Shown piece after piece: positions 16,406-25,075 of a stretch of DNA of 64,000 nucleotides; positions within the stretch are counted from its first letter, which is position 1, and each line of letters begins with the position of its first letter. The DNA comes from Streptomyces sp. SAI-127 (GTDB taxonomy: Bacteria; Actinomycetota; Actinomycetes; Streptomycetales; Streptomycetaceae). The notes beneath the pieces were generated by a model that ran no database searches, was not told where the DNA came from, and saw only the letters and a program-made list of their open reading frames with translations. Both the position numbers and the translations under genes were made by a program. The stretch spans positions 6,778,501-6,842,500 of the forward strand of contig NZ_JARXYJ010000001.1 in the NCBI RefSeq assembly GCF_029894425.1. The letters are read 5' to 3'.

Positions 16406-17818
16406 TCAGCTGACGGAGACCTTGTCCGTCACCTCACCGGCCGAAGCGGCGGTAGCCCGCCCGCGCCCGACCTTCTCCTTCACCACGGCGATGGCCAGCA
16501 CCACCGCCGCGACGAGCAGCGACAGCAGCACGGTCTCCCGCCCGTCGTGCTCCGTGTCGGTCAGCATGTACCCGAGGACGAACACGATCAACGCGGCCGT
16601 CGCCCAGGTCAGATACGGGTACAGCCACATCTTCACGACCAGCTTCTCCGGCGCCTCGGCCTGGATGATCTTCCGCATCCGCAGCTGCGAGAAGCAGATG
16701 ACCAGCCACACGAACAGGGCGACCGCACCGGAGGAGTTGACGAGGAAGAGGAAGATCTTGTCGGGGGAGAGGTAGTTGAAGAAGACGGCGACGAAGCCGA
16801 ACACCACCGACGCGAGGATCGCGGCCATCGGCACACCCCGGCCGTTGACCCGCGCGAACGCCTTGGGCGCGTCGCCCCGCTCGCCGAGCGAGAAGGCCAT
16901 CCGGGAAGCCGTGTAGAGGCCGGAGTTGAGACACGACAGCACCGAGGTCAGCACGATGAAGTTCATGATCTGACCGGCGTGCGCGATCCCGAGGGAGTCG
17001 AGCGCGGCGACGTAGGAGCCGTCCTCCTGGATGGCCTTGGAGTCCCACGGCAGCAGGGTGACCACGACGAAGATCGAGCCGAGGTAGAAGACGGCGATAC
17101 GCCAGATGATGCTGTTGGTCGACTTGGTCACGGCCCGCTGCGGGTCCTCCGACTCACCGGCGGCGAGCGTCGCGATCTCGCTGCCCATGAAGGAGAAGAC
17201 GACGAGCAGAACACCGGTGAGGATGGCGCCCGGCCCGTTGGGCAGGAAGCCGCTGTGGTCGGTCAGGTTGGAGAGCCCCGCCTGGTCGGCGTCGACGCCC
17301 GGCAGCACGCCGAACACGGCGAGCAGACCGATGACGATGAACGCCCCGATCGCCACGACCTTGATTCCGGCGAACCAGAACTCGAACTCGCCGTAGGACC
17401 CGACGGAGACGAGGTTGGTGGCGGTCAGCACCACCATCACGATCAGCGCCCACCCCCACTGCGGTACGGCGGGTATCCACCCTTCGAGGATCTTGGCGCC
17501 GGCGGTCGCCTCGACGGCGAGCACGACGACCCAGAAGAACCAGTACAGCCAGCCGATGGAGAAACCGGCCCAGCGCCCGAGTGCCCGGTCGGCGTGCGCC
17601 GAGAAGGAACCGGAGTTCGGATTCGCGGCGGACATCTCGCCGAGCATTCGCATCACGAGCACGACCAGCGTGCCGACGAGCGCGTACGACAGCAGGATGC
17701 CGGGTCCGGCGGTGGCGATACCGGAGCTGGAGCCCACGAAAAGGCCCGCTCCGATGACACCGCCGATGGCGATCATCGAGAGGTGACGGTTCTTGAGTCC
17801 GGCCTGGAGACCAGTCAT
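16406..17818 (-). CDS. Amino acid permease, APC superfamily (GABA permease-like)
   Basis: A 470-residue importer with 12 predicted membrane segments. GGVIGAGLFVGSSSGIATAG is at about residues 19-38 and FEFWFAGIKVVAIGAF near 150. It shares most of its sequence pattern with the permease at 2241-3626, for example PWDSKA, and the FSAHADRALG/FSAHAERAFG loop, so the two are paralogues within 13 kb. The ATG at 17818 places the family N-terminus correctly. It is divergent from rpiB across about 200 bases. The substrate is likely a neutral amino acid or GABA and is not settled by sequence. Confidence 0.91.
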   Translation of the reverse strand: MTGLQAGLKNRHLSMIAIGGVIGAGLFVGSSSGIATAGPGILLSYALVGTLVVLVMRMLGEMSAANPNSGSFSAHADRALGRWAGFSIGWLYWFFWVVVLAVEATAGAKILEGWIPAVPQWGWALIVMVVLTATNLVSVGSYGEFEFWFAGIKVVAIGAFIVIGLLAVFGVLPGVDADQAGLSNLTDHSGFLPNGPGAILTGVLLVVFSFMGSEIATLAAGESEDPQRAVTKSTNSIIWRIAVFYLGSIFVVVTLLPWDSKAIQEDGSYVAALDSLGIAHAGQIMNFIVLTSVLSCLNSGLYTASRMAFSLGERGDAPKAFARVNGRGVPMAAILASVVFGFVAVFFNYLSPDKIFLFLVNSSGAVALFVWLVICFSQLRMRKIIQAEAPEKLVVKMWLYPYLTWATAALIVFVLGYMLTDTEHDGRETVLLSLLVAAVVLAIAVVKEKVGRGRATAASAGEVTDKVSVS

Positions 17819-18022
17819 ACGGGGAATTCCTTCGTGCCGGGTGTGGGGATCCCGTACGAGCGGTGTACGGGTCGGTCCAGTGAATCGGAGGCAAAGAAGT
17901 TCGTGAACCTTTGAATCCAGATCGTTACTTGAGGTTTGCTTGAGGTTCCATTGTTGGGTTCACAGTTTTCCTGGCCGACACCCGGGGCTGCTGCCCTGAA
18001 ACAGCCGTGTCACACTCATCCC

Positions 18023-18508
18023 ATGCGCGTGTATCTCGGCTCCGACCATGCGGGCTTCGAACTCAAGAACCACCTCGTCGACTGGCTCAAGGCGGCCGGC
18101 CACGATCCGGTCGACTGCGGCCCCCACATCTACGACGCCCAGGACGACTACCCGCCGTTCTGCCTCCGCGCCGCCGAGCGCACGGCCGGCGACCCCGATG
18201 CCCTCGGCATCGTGATCGGCGGCTCCGGCAACGGCGAGCAGATCGCGGCGAACAAGGTCAAGGGCGTCCGGGCTGCCCTCGCCTGGAGCGAGGAGACCGC
18301 GTCGCTGGGCCGGCAGCACAACAACGCCAACGTCGTCGCGGTGGGTGCTCGCATGCACACCACGGAGGAGGCGACGAAGTTCGTCGAGACCTTCCTCGCG
18401 ACGCCGTTCTCGGGCGACGAGCGCCACCAGCGCCGCATCGACATGCTGGCCGGTTACGAGACGACGGGCGACCTGCCGGCCATCCCGGCACACCACCCCC
18501 AGCAGTAG
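18023..18508 (+). CDS. rpiB: Ribose-5-phosphate isomerase B
   Basis: A 161-residue enzyme interconverting ribose 5-phosphate and ribulose 5-phosphate in the pentose phosphate pathway. The N-terminus MRVYLGSDHAGFELK is diagnostic. The active-site loop reads GGSGNGEQIAANKVKGVRAA: the Cys of the Gram-negative enzyme is absent, but the actinobacterial type uses the Glu here, so the gene is intact. No ribosome binding site is evident at the ATG; CACACT ends exactly 6 bases upstream, suggesting a leaderless message. Confidence 0.94.
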   Translation: MRVYLGSDHAGFELKNHLVDWLKAAGHDPVDCGPHIYDAQDDYPPFCLRAAERTAGDPDALGIVIGGSGNGEQIAANKVKGVRAALAWSEETASLGRQHNNANVVAVGARMHTTEEATKFVETFLATPFSGDERHQRRIDMLAGYETTGDLPAIPAHHPQQ

Positions 18509-18540
18509 CCTCCGGCGGTGGGGCGGCGGGGGTGTGGTCG

Positions 18541-18734
18541 AGTGCGGGTGCGTGGGGGCTGGTCGCGCCCCGCGGCGGAGCCGCCTATCGATACAGCCCC
18601 GCGCCCCTGGGCAGCCGCCCTGGACGTCATCTTTCAGCCCGTCCGGCGTTTGAGGACGAGGCCCTTCGGGCCGATGGGGGTCGAAGGGGGCAGCGCCCCC
18701 TGGGGATGGGACGGGTAGGGGCGGCGGGGGCGAG
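18541..18734. repeat. Dispersed Streptomyces intergenic repeat
   Basis: The gap between rpiB and the glycosylase gene holds GC-rich blocks of a kind common in Streptomyces intergenic DNA: a GGGGCTGGTCGCG block, then CCGTCCGGCGTTTGAGGACG (18640-18659) and small hairpins such as GGGGGCAGCGCCCCC. It encodes no supported gene. Confidence 0.6.
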
Positions 18735-18778
18735 AAAGACCCCGGCGCTCACTCCCGACACACGACAGAGGAGCCACC

Positions 18779-19588
18779 GTGCCTGAGGGGCACACCATCC
18801 ACCGCCTGGCACAGGACCACGCCGAGGCCTTCATCGGCACGAAACCCCGCGTCACCAGCCCCCAGGGCAAGTTCTCGGACGCCGCCGCCCTCCTCACCGG
18901 CTCCGAACTCACCCACACCGAGGCCCACGGCAAACACCTCTTCCTCGGCTTCCGCGACACCGACTGGGTCCACATCCACCTCGGCCTCTTCGGCAAGGTC
19001 ACCTTCGGCGCGACCCCCGCACCCCCACCCACCGACACGGTCCGCCTCCGCCTCGCGAACACCACGGCGTACGTCGACCTCCGCGGCCCCACGACCTGCG
19101 CCCTGATCACCCCCACCGAGAAGCAGTCGATACATGACCGCCTCGGCCCGGACCCCCTCCGCGAGGACGCCGACCCGAAGACCGCGTACCAGCGGATCTC
19201 CCGCAGCCGTACGACGATCGCCGCCCTCCTGATGGACCAGAAGGTCATCGCGGGCGTGGGCAACGTCTACCGGGCGGAGGTCCTCTTCCGGCACCGCGTC
19301 GACCCGTACCGTGCGGGCAAGGACATCACCCCCGCCGAGTGGGACGCGATCTGGACCGACCTCGTCGAGCTCATGCGGGAGGGCGTGCGGAACAACCGCA
19401 TCGACACCGTCCGCCCGGAGCACACCCCGGAGGCGATGGGCCGCCCGCCCCGCGTCGACGACCACGGCGGCGAGGTCTACGTGTACCGCAGGGCCAACCT
19501 GCCCTGCCACATCTGTGGCGGCGAGATCCGCACCGCCGATCTCGCCGCCCGCAACCTCTTCTGGTGCCCGGCCTGCCAGAAACCTTGA
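18779..19588 (+). CDS. DNA glycosylase/AP lyase, Fpg/Nei family
   Basis: A 269-residue base-excision repair enzyme that removes oxidised bases and cuts the DNA backbone. The N-terminus is MPEGHTIHRLA, with catalytic Pro2 and Glu3 exposed after Met removal. The conserved helix-two-turn-helix stretch is AGVGNVYRAEVLF, and the C-terminal zinc finger is complete (Cys243, Cys246, Cys263, Cys266). PEGH rather than PELP places it with the Nei2-type actinobacterial proteins rather than MutM. The GTG start follows GAGGAG. It ends 7 bases from the convergent Eis-like gene. Confidence 0.93.
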   Translation: MPEGHTIHRLAQDHAEAFIGTKPRVTSPQGKFSDAAALLTGSELTHTEAHGKHLFLGFRDTDWVHIHLGLFGKVTFGATPAPPPTDTVRLRLANTTAYVDLRGPTTCALITPTEKQSIHDRLGPDPLREDADPKTAYQRISRSRTTIAALLMDQKVIAGVGNVYRAEVLFRHRVDPYRAGKDITPAEWDAIWTDLVELMREGVRNNRIDTVRPEHTPEAMGRPPRVDDHGGEVYVYRRANLPCHICGGEIRTADLAARNLFWCPACQKP

Positions 19589-19595
19589 GCGGGGC

Positions 19596-20825
19596 CTAGA
19601 ACCCGTGCGGCAGCCAGGGCGCCACCGCCGACCCGAACCCCACCGCCGCCTCGGCCAATGCCCCCTGCTGTATCTCCCGCACCAGCCCGGCCCCCGCCAG
19701 CGAGGCGAGGCTCACGCCGCCGAGATAGGCCGCTCCCAACTCCCGTACGGACAGGGCGAGATCGGCCGAGTCCGTCGTACGCTCGCACGACGCGCCCTTC
19801 GCGTCGCCGCTGAGCCGCCAACGCCCGGAGTTCCAGGGGCAGAAGGAGTCCTCGACCTCCAACACCACGTCCACCGGCGTCTGATACGTCCGCGCCTCCA
19901 GCGCGGCCCCGACGTCCACAAGGCGCACGTGCAGCGCGTCCCGCACCAGCAGCGAACAGCGCCGGACGTCGGAGACGAGGTACTGCCAGGCCTCGTCGAC
20001 CGGCCGCCGCCGCACGTCGATCCGCGAGGTGAGGTCGAGGTCGAACAGGAACCGCCACAGCGCGCCGTGCGTGGCCGGATCCAGCGCCTCCAGGTCGGAG
20101 ACCACCACCGTGCCCCTGGGCCCGGCCGGCTCCCAGTCCGCCTTCACCCGGTACCGCACGAACCCCACGACCTCCCCGTCCCGCTCCGCGACCACGCACT
20201 GCAGCGGTGAGGCGCCGTCCCGGTCGCTCTCCGGGTCGAGCAGCCACAGCCGCTCCCAGCCGGGGACCCGGGCGATCATCCCGGGCCGCCGCGGCACGAG
20301 CCGGGCGTACACCGCCTCGCACGCGTCGAGGACGTCGGCGGGTGCCGCGTACCGCAGCCGTACGTCGTCGGTGCCAGGCGGCACGGACAGCCGCACCCGG
20401 GTCGTGTCGATGTCGGCGTTGACGTGATAGGTGGCGGCGCCGTACCCGAACCGGCCGTAGATCACCGGCTCGGAGGCCGTGAGCACGGCCAGCGGCTCGC
20501 CCCAGGACCGTACGTCGTCCAGCTGGCGCCGCATCATCGAGGTCAGCACCCCGCGCCGCCGGTGCGTGCCGGCCACGCCGACCATGGTGACGCCGGCGGC
20601 GGGCACCAAGGCGCCGCCCGGCACGGTCATCCGGAAGGCGAACGCCCCCGCCGTGCCCACACACCGCTCGCCGTCCCAGGCGCCGATGGACCGGTCGTCC
20701 ACGCTGAGCTCACGCCACAGCTCCCGCTCCTCGGCCGACTCCGGGACCCCGCCGAAGGCGCGGATCAGGTTGCCGTACCACTCGTCCCATTCGTCCCGCC
20801 GAAGTACCCGCAAGTCAGTACCCAT
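19596..20825 (-). CDS. GNAT family N-acetyltransferase, Eis-like
   Basis: A 409-residue protein with the Eis architecture: two GNAT folds and a C-terminal sterol-carrier-like domain ending in a Phe carboxylate (PWLPHGF). The acetyl-CoA loop is VAGTHRRRGVLTSMMRRQL at about residues 84-102, and SEPVIYGRFGYGAA is the conserved Tyr-containing active-site segment. Eis proteins acetylate amines, including aminoglycosides and lysines of proteins; the natural substrate in Streptomyces is unknown. TAGGCA ends 6 bases before the ATG without a ribosome binding site, so the transcript may be leaderless. Confidence 0.9.
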   Translation of the reverse strand: MGTDLRVLRRDEWDEWYGNLIRAFGGVPESAEERELWRELSVDDRSIGAWDGERCVGTAGAFAFRMTVPGGALVPAAGVTMVGVAGTHRRRGVLTSMMRRQLDDVRSWGEPLAVLTASEPVIYGRFGYGAATYHVNADIDTTRVRLSVPPGTDDVRLRYAAPADVLDACEAVYARLVPRRPGMIARVPGWERLWLLDPESDRDGASPLQCVVAERDGEVVGFVRYRVKADWEPAGPRGTVVVSDLEALDPATHGALWRFLFDLDLTSRIDVRRRPVDEAWQYLVSDVRRCSLLVRDALHVRLVDVGAALEARTYQTPVDVVLEVEDSFCPWNSGRWRLSGDAKGASCERTTDSADLALSVRELGAAYLGGVSLASLAGAGLVREIQQGALAEAAVGFGSAVAPWLPHGF

Positions 20826-20994
20826 GAACCATGCCTACCAGGGCATTGCGGGACGAGCGAGGGAATTTCCGCGGGACCCGTCGCCGGCCGGGGCGTGCAC
20901 GACCCCCTGGAGTCTGTGAAGTTGAACCTCGCACGGGGGACAAGTCGTACCTCCTGTGCCAAGCAGGGGGTTCGACGGATAAGGTCCCGAACTA

Positions 20995-22176
20995 ATGGCA
21001 GCAGGACGAGAGCGGCGCGCGGAAGCCGAGACGTTCACGGCCCGGTTGAGGATGCAGTGGCACCGGGTCCGCGTCGGCCTGCGCAGAAGTGCCGTGGACT
21101 ACTTCCGCGGCGACGGCTCGGACTGGGTCGCGCTGGCCGGTCTGCTCCTGACCGTCCCGGTGATCGCGGCCATTACTTTGATGAACTCCGTGTGGTGCTC
21201 ACCGGCCGCACTGGTCCTGCCGATCGTCGCCGGCGGACTGCTGCTGCGCCCGGCGAGCCTGCTCGGCCTGTACGCGGCGGCGGCGACGGCCCTGATCGTG
21301 GAGTCGGTGCGGCTGGGGCCGTACACCGAGGGACCGTCCCGGGTCACCCCCGGCGTGGTCCTGGTCGTGGCCGCCTGCGGCTTCTTCGGCCTGCTGATCG
21401 CCCAGTTCCGCAGCCGGGTCGGTGTGCCCTGGCGGCGCGGCGGCACCATGCTGTTCGACCTGCGGGAACGCATCCGGGTGCAGAGCAAGCTGCCGCAGCT
21501 TCCGCAGGGCTGGCACCGGGAGATGGCGCTGCGTCCCGCGGGCGGGCAGTCGTTCTCCGGTGACTTCGTTGTCGCGGCCCGTACCAACGGCGGCAGGACG
21601 ATGGAGGTCGTCCTGACGGACGTGTCCGGGAAGGGCATGGACGCGGGATCGCGTGCGCTGCTGCTGTCGGGGGCGTTCGGCGGCCTGCTGGGTTCGCTGC
21701 CCCCGCACGCCTTCCTGCCCGCCGCGAACGGCTATCTGCTCCGCCAGGACTGGGACGAGGGTTTCGCGACCTCGATCCACCTGGTCCTGGACCTCGACTC
21801 CGGCGACTACGAGCTCTACTCGGCCGGCCATCCGCCGGGGCTGCAGCTCAGCGCGGGCAGCGGCCGGTGGGAGGAGAAGGCCGCGGAGGGCCCGCTCCTC
21901 GGGGTCTACGACGGCGCCCAGTTCGACCCGGTGAAGGGCTCGCTCCGGCCCGGTGACGTGTTGATGCTCTTCACCGACGGTCTGGTCGAGACGTCCGACC
22001 GGGACATAGTGGAGGGCATCGACCGCCTGACGGGCGAGGCCGACCGTTATGTGGCGGGTGGCTTCCACGGTGCCGCGTGGCACCTGATCGAGGCGGTCGC
22101 TAAGGACGTCAACGACGACCGGGCGCTGCTGCTGATCTGCCGGGAAGGGCCTACGGCCCAGGCCGCGCCGCGCTGA
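20995..22176 (+). CDS. Membrane PP2C/SpoIIE-family serine/threonine phosphatase
   Basis: A 393-residue phosphatase. The N-terminal 150 residues carry about four hydrophobic segments (for example ALAGLLLTVPVIAAITL) and anchor a cytosolic SpoIIE-type PP2C domain. Metal-binding and catalytic motifs are SFSGDFV near 187-193, LTDVSGKGMDAG near 206, GHPPGL and FTDGLVE. Such proteins dephosphorylate anti-sigma-factor antagonists in partner-switching pathways; no anti-sigma gene is adjacent. TAAGGT lies 9 bases before the ATG, so the leader may be only a few bases long. Confidence 0.92.
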   Translation: MAAGRERRAEAETFTARLRMQWHRVRVGLRRSAVDYFRGDGSDWVALAGLLLTVPVIAAITLMNSVWCSPAALVLPIVAGGLLLRPASLLGLYAAAATALIVESVRLGPYTEGPSRVTPGVVLVVAACGFFGLLIAQFRSRVGVPWRRGGTMLFDLRERIRVQSKLPQLPQGWHREMALRPAGGQSFSGDFVVAARTNGGRTMEVVLTDVSGKGMDAGSRALLLSGAFGGLLGSLPPHAFLPAANGYLLRQDWDEGFATSIHLVLDLDSGDYELYSAGHPPGLQLSAGSGRWEEKAAEGPLLGVYDGAQFDPVKGSLRPGDVLMLFTDGLVETSDRDIVEGIDRLTGEADRYVAGGFHGAAWHLIEAVAKDVNDDRALLLICREGPTAQAAPR

Positions 22177-22220
22177 CCAGGACACCGGGGTGGGGTGCAT
22201 CCCAGCCGACTGGGCCGTAG

Positions 22221-22331
22221 AACTGCACGGAACTCGGCACGCTGCGCCTCATCGGCTTCATCGTGCTCGGCCTCACCGTGGCCGGCCTTCCGGCCCGCTC
22301 GGCGCTGCGGCGCGACACACTGGAGGAATGA
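22221..22331 (+). pseudogene. Possible remnant of a membrane protein C-terminus
   Basis: An open stretch after a TAG at 22218 reads LGTLRLIGFIVLGLTVAGLP and ends with a TGA overlapping the HD-protein ATG (ATGA). It looks like the last membrane segment of a lost gene and has no usable start. It may also be a chance frame. Confidence 0.25.
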
Positions 22332-22786
22332 CCGACGAGTTGACCCTGGCCGAAGTCGAGACCCTCGCCCGCGCCGCGCACGAGGGCCAGACCGACAAGG
22401 CGGGACGGCCCTACGCCGAACACCTGCGGGCCGTCGCCGAGGGCGTACGCGCGCGTGGCGGCGACGACGAGCAGATCGCGGCGGCCTGGCTGCACGACTC
22501 CGTCGAGGACGACGCGCTCTCCGCGCACTGGCTCGACCGGGCCGCGCTGAGCCGCCGTACGAAGGACATCGTGCTCGCCGTCACCAAGCGGTCCGGGGAG
22601 CCGCCCGAGGTGTACGCCCGGCGCATCCTGGAGACCCCGGGCGCGCTGCTGGTGAAGGAGGCCGACCTGGCGCACAACGCGGACCCGGCGCGCCTGGCGG
22701 TCCTGGACGAGGTGACGCGGAACCGACTGACCGAGAAGTACGCGGGGATGCGCGCGCTTCTCGGTCTGAGCCGGGGGTCTGTCTAG
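22328..22786 (+). CDS. HD-domain hydrolase, small alarmone hydrolase (MESH1)-like
   Basis: A 152-residue HD_4-type protein. The metal-binding pattern is complete: His18 in AAHEGQTDKAGRPY, His32, His56-Asp57 in WLHDSVED, and Asp113 with Asn117 in EADLAHNAD, matching the hydrolase half of RelA/SpoT and the stand-alone MESH1 enzymes that degrade (p)ppGpp or related nucleotides. There is no synthetase domain. GGAGGA precedes the ATG directly. It is convergent with the acyltransferase gene; both stop codons lie in the same CTAG. Alarmone hydrolysis is inferred from the motif set, not shown. Confidence 0.85.
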   Translation: MTDELTLAEVETLARAAHEGQTDKAGRPYAEHLRAVAEGVRARGGDDEQIAAAWLHDSVEDDALSAHWLDRAALSRRTKDIVLAVTKRSGEPPEVYARRILETPGALLVKEADLAHNADPARLAVLDEVTRNRLTEKYAGMRALLGLSRGSV

Positions 22787-23910
22787 GCGTCGACCTTCTC
22801 GCGCGGAGCCGTCGTCCGTGCGCGGACCGGGGCCACGTCGGTGGCGTCCTTCCTGAACGCCCAGTTCATGTCGGGCTCCATCGCGAACCGGAAGACCCGG
22901 CGCACCGGCGAGGTGCACAGCAGGGTGACGGCGATCGCGGCCAGGGCGCTCACGAAGAGCTCGCCGAGCGGGCGATGCAGCCAGGCGGGGTCGAACCAGC
23001 CCGCGAAACCCGCGCCCTTGATCAGGAAGCCGTGCAGCAGATAGCCGTACAGCGTGCCCGCGCCGAGCGCGGTGAACCACATCCGCCGGCCCGGCACCCA
23101 GGCGAAGAAACAGGCCGTCAGCAGCAGCGAACTGCCGAACATGGCCAGCACCATGACCGGCCCCGTCCACCAGGGCGCGCCCATCTCCTGGACGGCGTTG
23201 CGGTGGTAGAACCATTCGGTGTTCATCCGCGGCACCGCCCACCAGCCGACGGCGAGGGCGGCCGCGAACACCGGCACCGCCGCGATCCGCATCGAGCGGC
23301 GCCGCACCATACGGAAGTGCTCGGGCTTCATGACCAGGCCCAGCACGAAGTACGGCAGGAACTGCAGCACCCGCTGGAGGTCCAGGTCGTCGCCGATGCC
23401 CGGGGTCACGGACGCCAGCATCGCGATGCCGAGCGCGAGCGGCAGCGGCCACCGCACCAGCTTCCAGATCGGCGTGGTCAGCCGCCAGATGAACAGCGCC
23501 ACCAGGAACCAGGTCAGGAACCACGGGTCCAGGAGACTGATGTCCATGCCCGGATCGTGGTCGGCGTAGCGCTTGAAGAGGGAGTACGCCGTCTCGAAGA
23601 GGACGTACGGCACGGCGACGCCGGTGATCAGCCGCCGCAGCCGGTCCGGGCGCATGTCGAAACTGCGGGAGAAGAAGCCGGAGATGACGATGAACGCCGG
23701 CATGTGGAACGAGTACACGACCGTGTACACGCCCTCCAGGATCCGGCTGTCGCCCTTGAGCGGCTCCCAGGAGTGCGCGACGGCCACCAGGACGATCGCC
23801 AGGAACTTGGCGTTGTCGAAGAAGGCGTCGCGCTGCTTGGCGGGCGGCGGGTCCTGCGGCGAGCGCGGACGGGGGACTGCGTCGGCGGCGGCTGGAAACA
23901 TCTGAGGCAC
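22783..23910 (-). CDS. Membrane acyltransferase, acyltransferase_3 (OafA/NodX-like) family
   Basis: A 375-residue protein with about ten membrane segments that would O-acylate an exported sugar, lipid or wall component. The family start FFDNAKFLAIVLVAVAHSWE (His46 catalytic) and FHMPAFIVISGFFSRSF are clear. A GTG at 23910 with GAGG upstream is used; an ATG at 23901 is a close alternative. The stop codon shares CTAG with the HD gene stop. The acceptor is unknown, and no polysaccharide genes are next to it. Confidence 0.9.
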   Translation of the reverse strand: MPQMFPAAADAVPRPRSPQDPPPAKQRDAFFDNAKFLAIVLVAVAHSWEPLKGDSRILEGVYTVVYSFHMPAFIVISGFFSRSFDMRPDRLRRLITGVAVPYVLFETAYSLFKRYADHDPGMDISLLDPWFLTWFLVALFIWRLTTPIWKLVRWPLPLALGIAMLASVTPGIGDDLDLQRVLQFLPYFVLGLVMKPEHFRMVRRRSMRIAAVPVFAAALAVGWWAVPRMNTEWFYHRNAVQEMGAPWWTGPVMVLAMFGSSLLLTACFFAWVPGRRMWFTALGAGTLYGYLLHGFLIKGAGFAGWFDPAWLHRPLGELFVSALAAIAVTLLCTSPVRRVFRFAMEPDMNWAFRKDATDVAPVRARTTAPREKVDA

Positions 23911-24266
23911 CCTAGCCTCGGCTGTGTGTTTCCGTAAAACCGGTCGTCTCGTGGCCGGTTGTTCACTTCTGAGTCGACTTCAACAGGCCTGCATTGTCAG
24001 GATTCATCCACCTGAAATGCCGCATAACGACAGTCTTCGCATGTCTGTGTCGACCATTCGAATTCCCTGCGAACGGGATGTGCGGACGCGGTGGTTGAGT
24101 GCCGAAAGGAACCGGCCACGGGGTGCGGCGCGTGTATCGGCATGGCCAAACGTTGCCTCACCGGCCGCATATGCGGGCCGCGTTGGTGGCACGATGGTTC
24201 TGGCGGGGGGCGCGGGGTCGCGTCCCCGGGCCGGGAGAGCGGGACCGACCGAGGGTGTGATGAGTT
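23911..24266. promoter_or_regulatory. Intergenic region with promoters for the flanking divergent genes
   Basis: These 356 bases hold no supported gene. The part nearest the acyltransferase is relatively AT-rich for this genome. A 12-bp palindrome CCGCATATGCGG lies at 24165-24176, about 90 bases before the small membrane protein. Confidence 0.35.
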
Positions 24267-24461
24267 GTGGCCATTTCGCTGTCAGTGGTGCTGCTGTTGG
24301 GGATCATCCTGGTGGTGTTGATGCGGGGAGGATCCATCAAGGCCGGCCCCGCCATAGTCGCGGTGCTCTTCGGCTTCTTCCTCGCCTCGACCGGCATGGC
24401 CGACGACATCCAACGCTTCCTGGACTCGATAGCGGACACCATCAACTCGATCCAGTTCTAG
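24267..24461 (+). CDS. Small conserved-looking membrane protein, 64 residues
   Basis: A 64-residue protein with two hydrophobic segments (SVVLLLGIILVVLM and AGPAIVAVLFGFFLASTG) joined by a short basic loop, then an amphipathic tail ending SIADTINSIQF. GTG is the start, with GAGGG 11 bases upstream. A strong terminator follows, which supports a real monocistronic gene. I do not recognise a named family. Confidence 0.7.
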   Translation: MAISLSVVLLLGIILVVLMRGGSIKAGPAIVAVLFGFFLASTGMADDIQRFLDSIADTINSIQF

Positions 24462-24486
24462 CCCGGCCCACCGGACGGACACGACA

Positions 24487-24533
24487 GAAGGCCTCCGGCC
24501 CGCTCCCCTCGGGGGACCGGACCGGAGGCCTTC
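24487..24533. terminator. Intrinsic terminator
   Basis: A 12-bp stem (GAAGGCCTCCGG at 24487-24498 with 24522-24533) follows the small membrane protein by 25 bases and faces the convergent membrane gene ending at 24616. Confidence 0.85.
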
Positions 24534-24615
24534 CGTCGTGGCAGCTTGCCATCGCGTTGAAGGTGGCGGCGGGCCGCTCAGCATTCTCACGTGACACCAG
24601 AGCCTGTCGAGTGGA

Positions 24616-24921
24616 TCAGGCTGTGGGGCGCTGGCGGGCGCGGAGCCGGCGCACACCTTTCACGGCGTAGACGGCGGCCATGAGCGCGAAGCCGGCGAAG
24701 GTGAGCCAGAACCAGGATGCCGCCACCACGAGACTCAGCAGCACGCCGCCGAAGAGCAACAAGGAGCCAACGACGTCCAGCAGGTCAAGGCGCGCCCTGA
24801 AACGCACCGCGGAGTCGGATCCGCGGAGCCGGCGGATGACGGGAACGAGGCCGAGGGCCTGCAAGAAGGCCAGACCGAGAGCGATCCAGACGAACCAGCC
24901 GGGTATGTCCACGGCGCGCAC
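24616..24921 (-). CDS. Small membrane protein, 101 residues, function unknown
   Basis: Three to four hydrophobic segments are visible: GWFVWIALGLAFLQALGLVP near the N-terminus and VVGSLLLFGGVLLSLVVAAS with WFWLTFAGFALMAAVYAV after a basic loop. The tail is Arg-rich and cytosolic. The GTG at 24921 gives MRAVDIPGW; a GTG at 24912 (MDIPGW) is an alternative. It lies 80 bases downstream of the tRNA-Gly gene on the same strand. No family or function is recognised. Confidence 0.7.
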   Translation of the reverse strand: MRAVDIPGWFVWIALGLAFLQALGLVPVIRRLRGSDSAVRFRARLDLLDVVGSLLLFGGVLLSLVVAASWFWLTFAGFALMAAVYAVKGVRRLRARQRPTA

Positions 24922-25001
24922 TGTATCGCTCGCTGATCGGAACCCCGGAAACGATCAGGGCCAGGCGGAGGATTGATCCTCTGGCCTGGCCCTGAGTCGT
25001 A

Positions 25002-25075
25002 TGGAGCGGGCGACGGGAATCGAACCCGCGTAGCTAGTTTGGAAGACTAGGGCTCTACCATTGAGCTACGCCCGC
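25002..25075 (-). tRNA. tRNA-Gly (anticodon TCC), CCA encoded
   Basis: On the minus strand the sequence folds as a full cloverleaf: acceptor GCGGGCG/CGCCCGC, T-loop GGTTCGATTCC and anticodon stem CTAGT/ACTAG with loop CTTCCAA (anticodon TCC). The CCA end is encoded at 25002-25004. Confidence 0.95.

Noticed and set aside
18023..18508. rpiB as a broken gene because the usual active-site Cys is missing
   Set aside because: The actinobacterial RpiB type has GSGNGE with a catalytic Glu, and the length and other motifs are normal.
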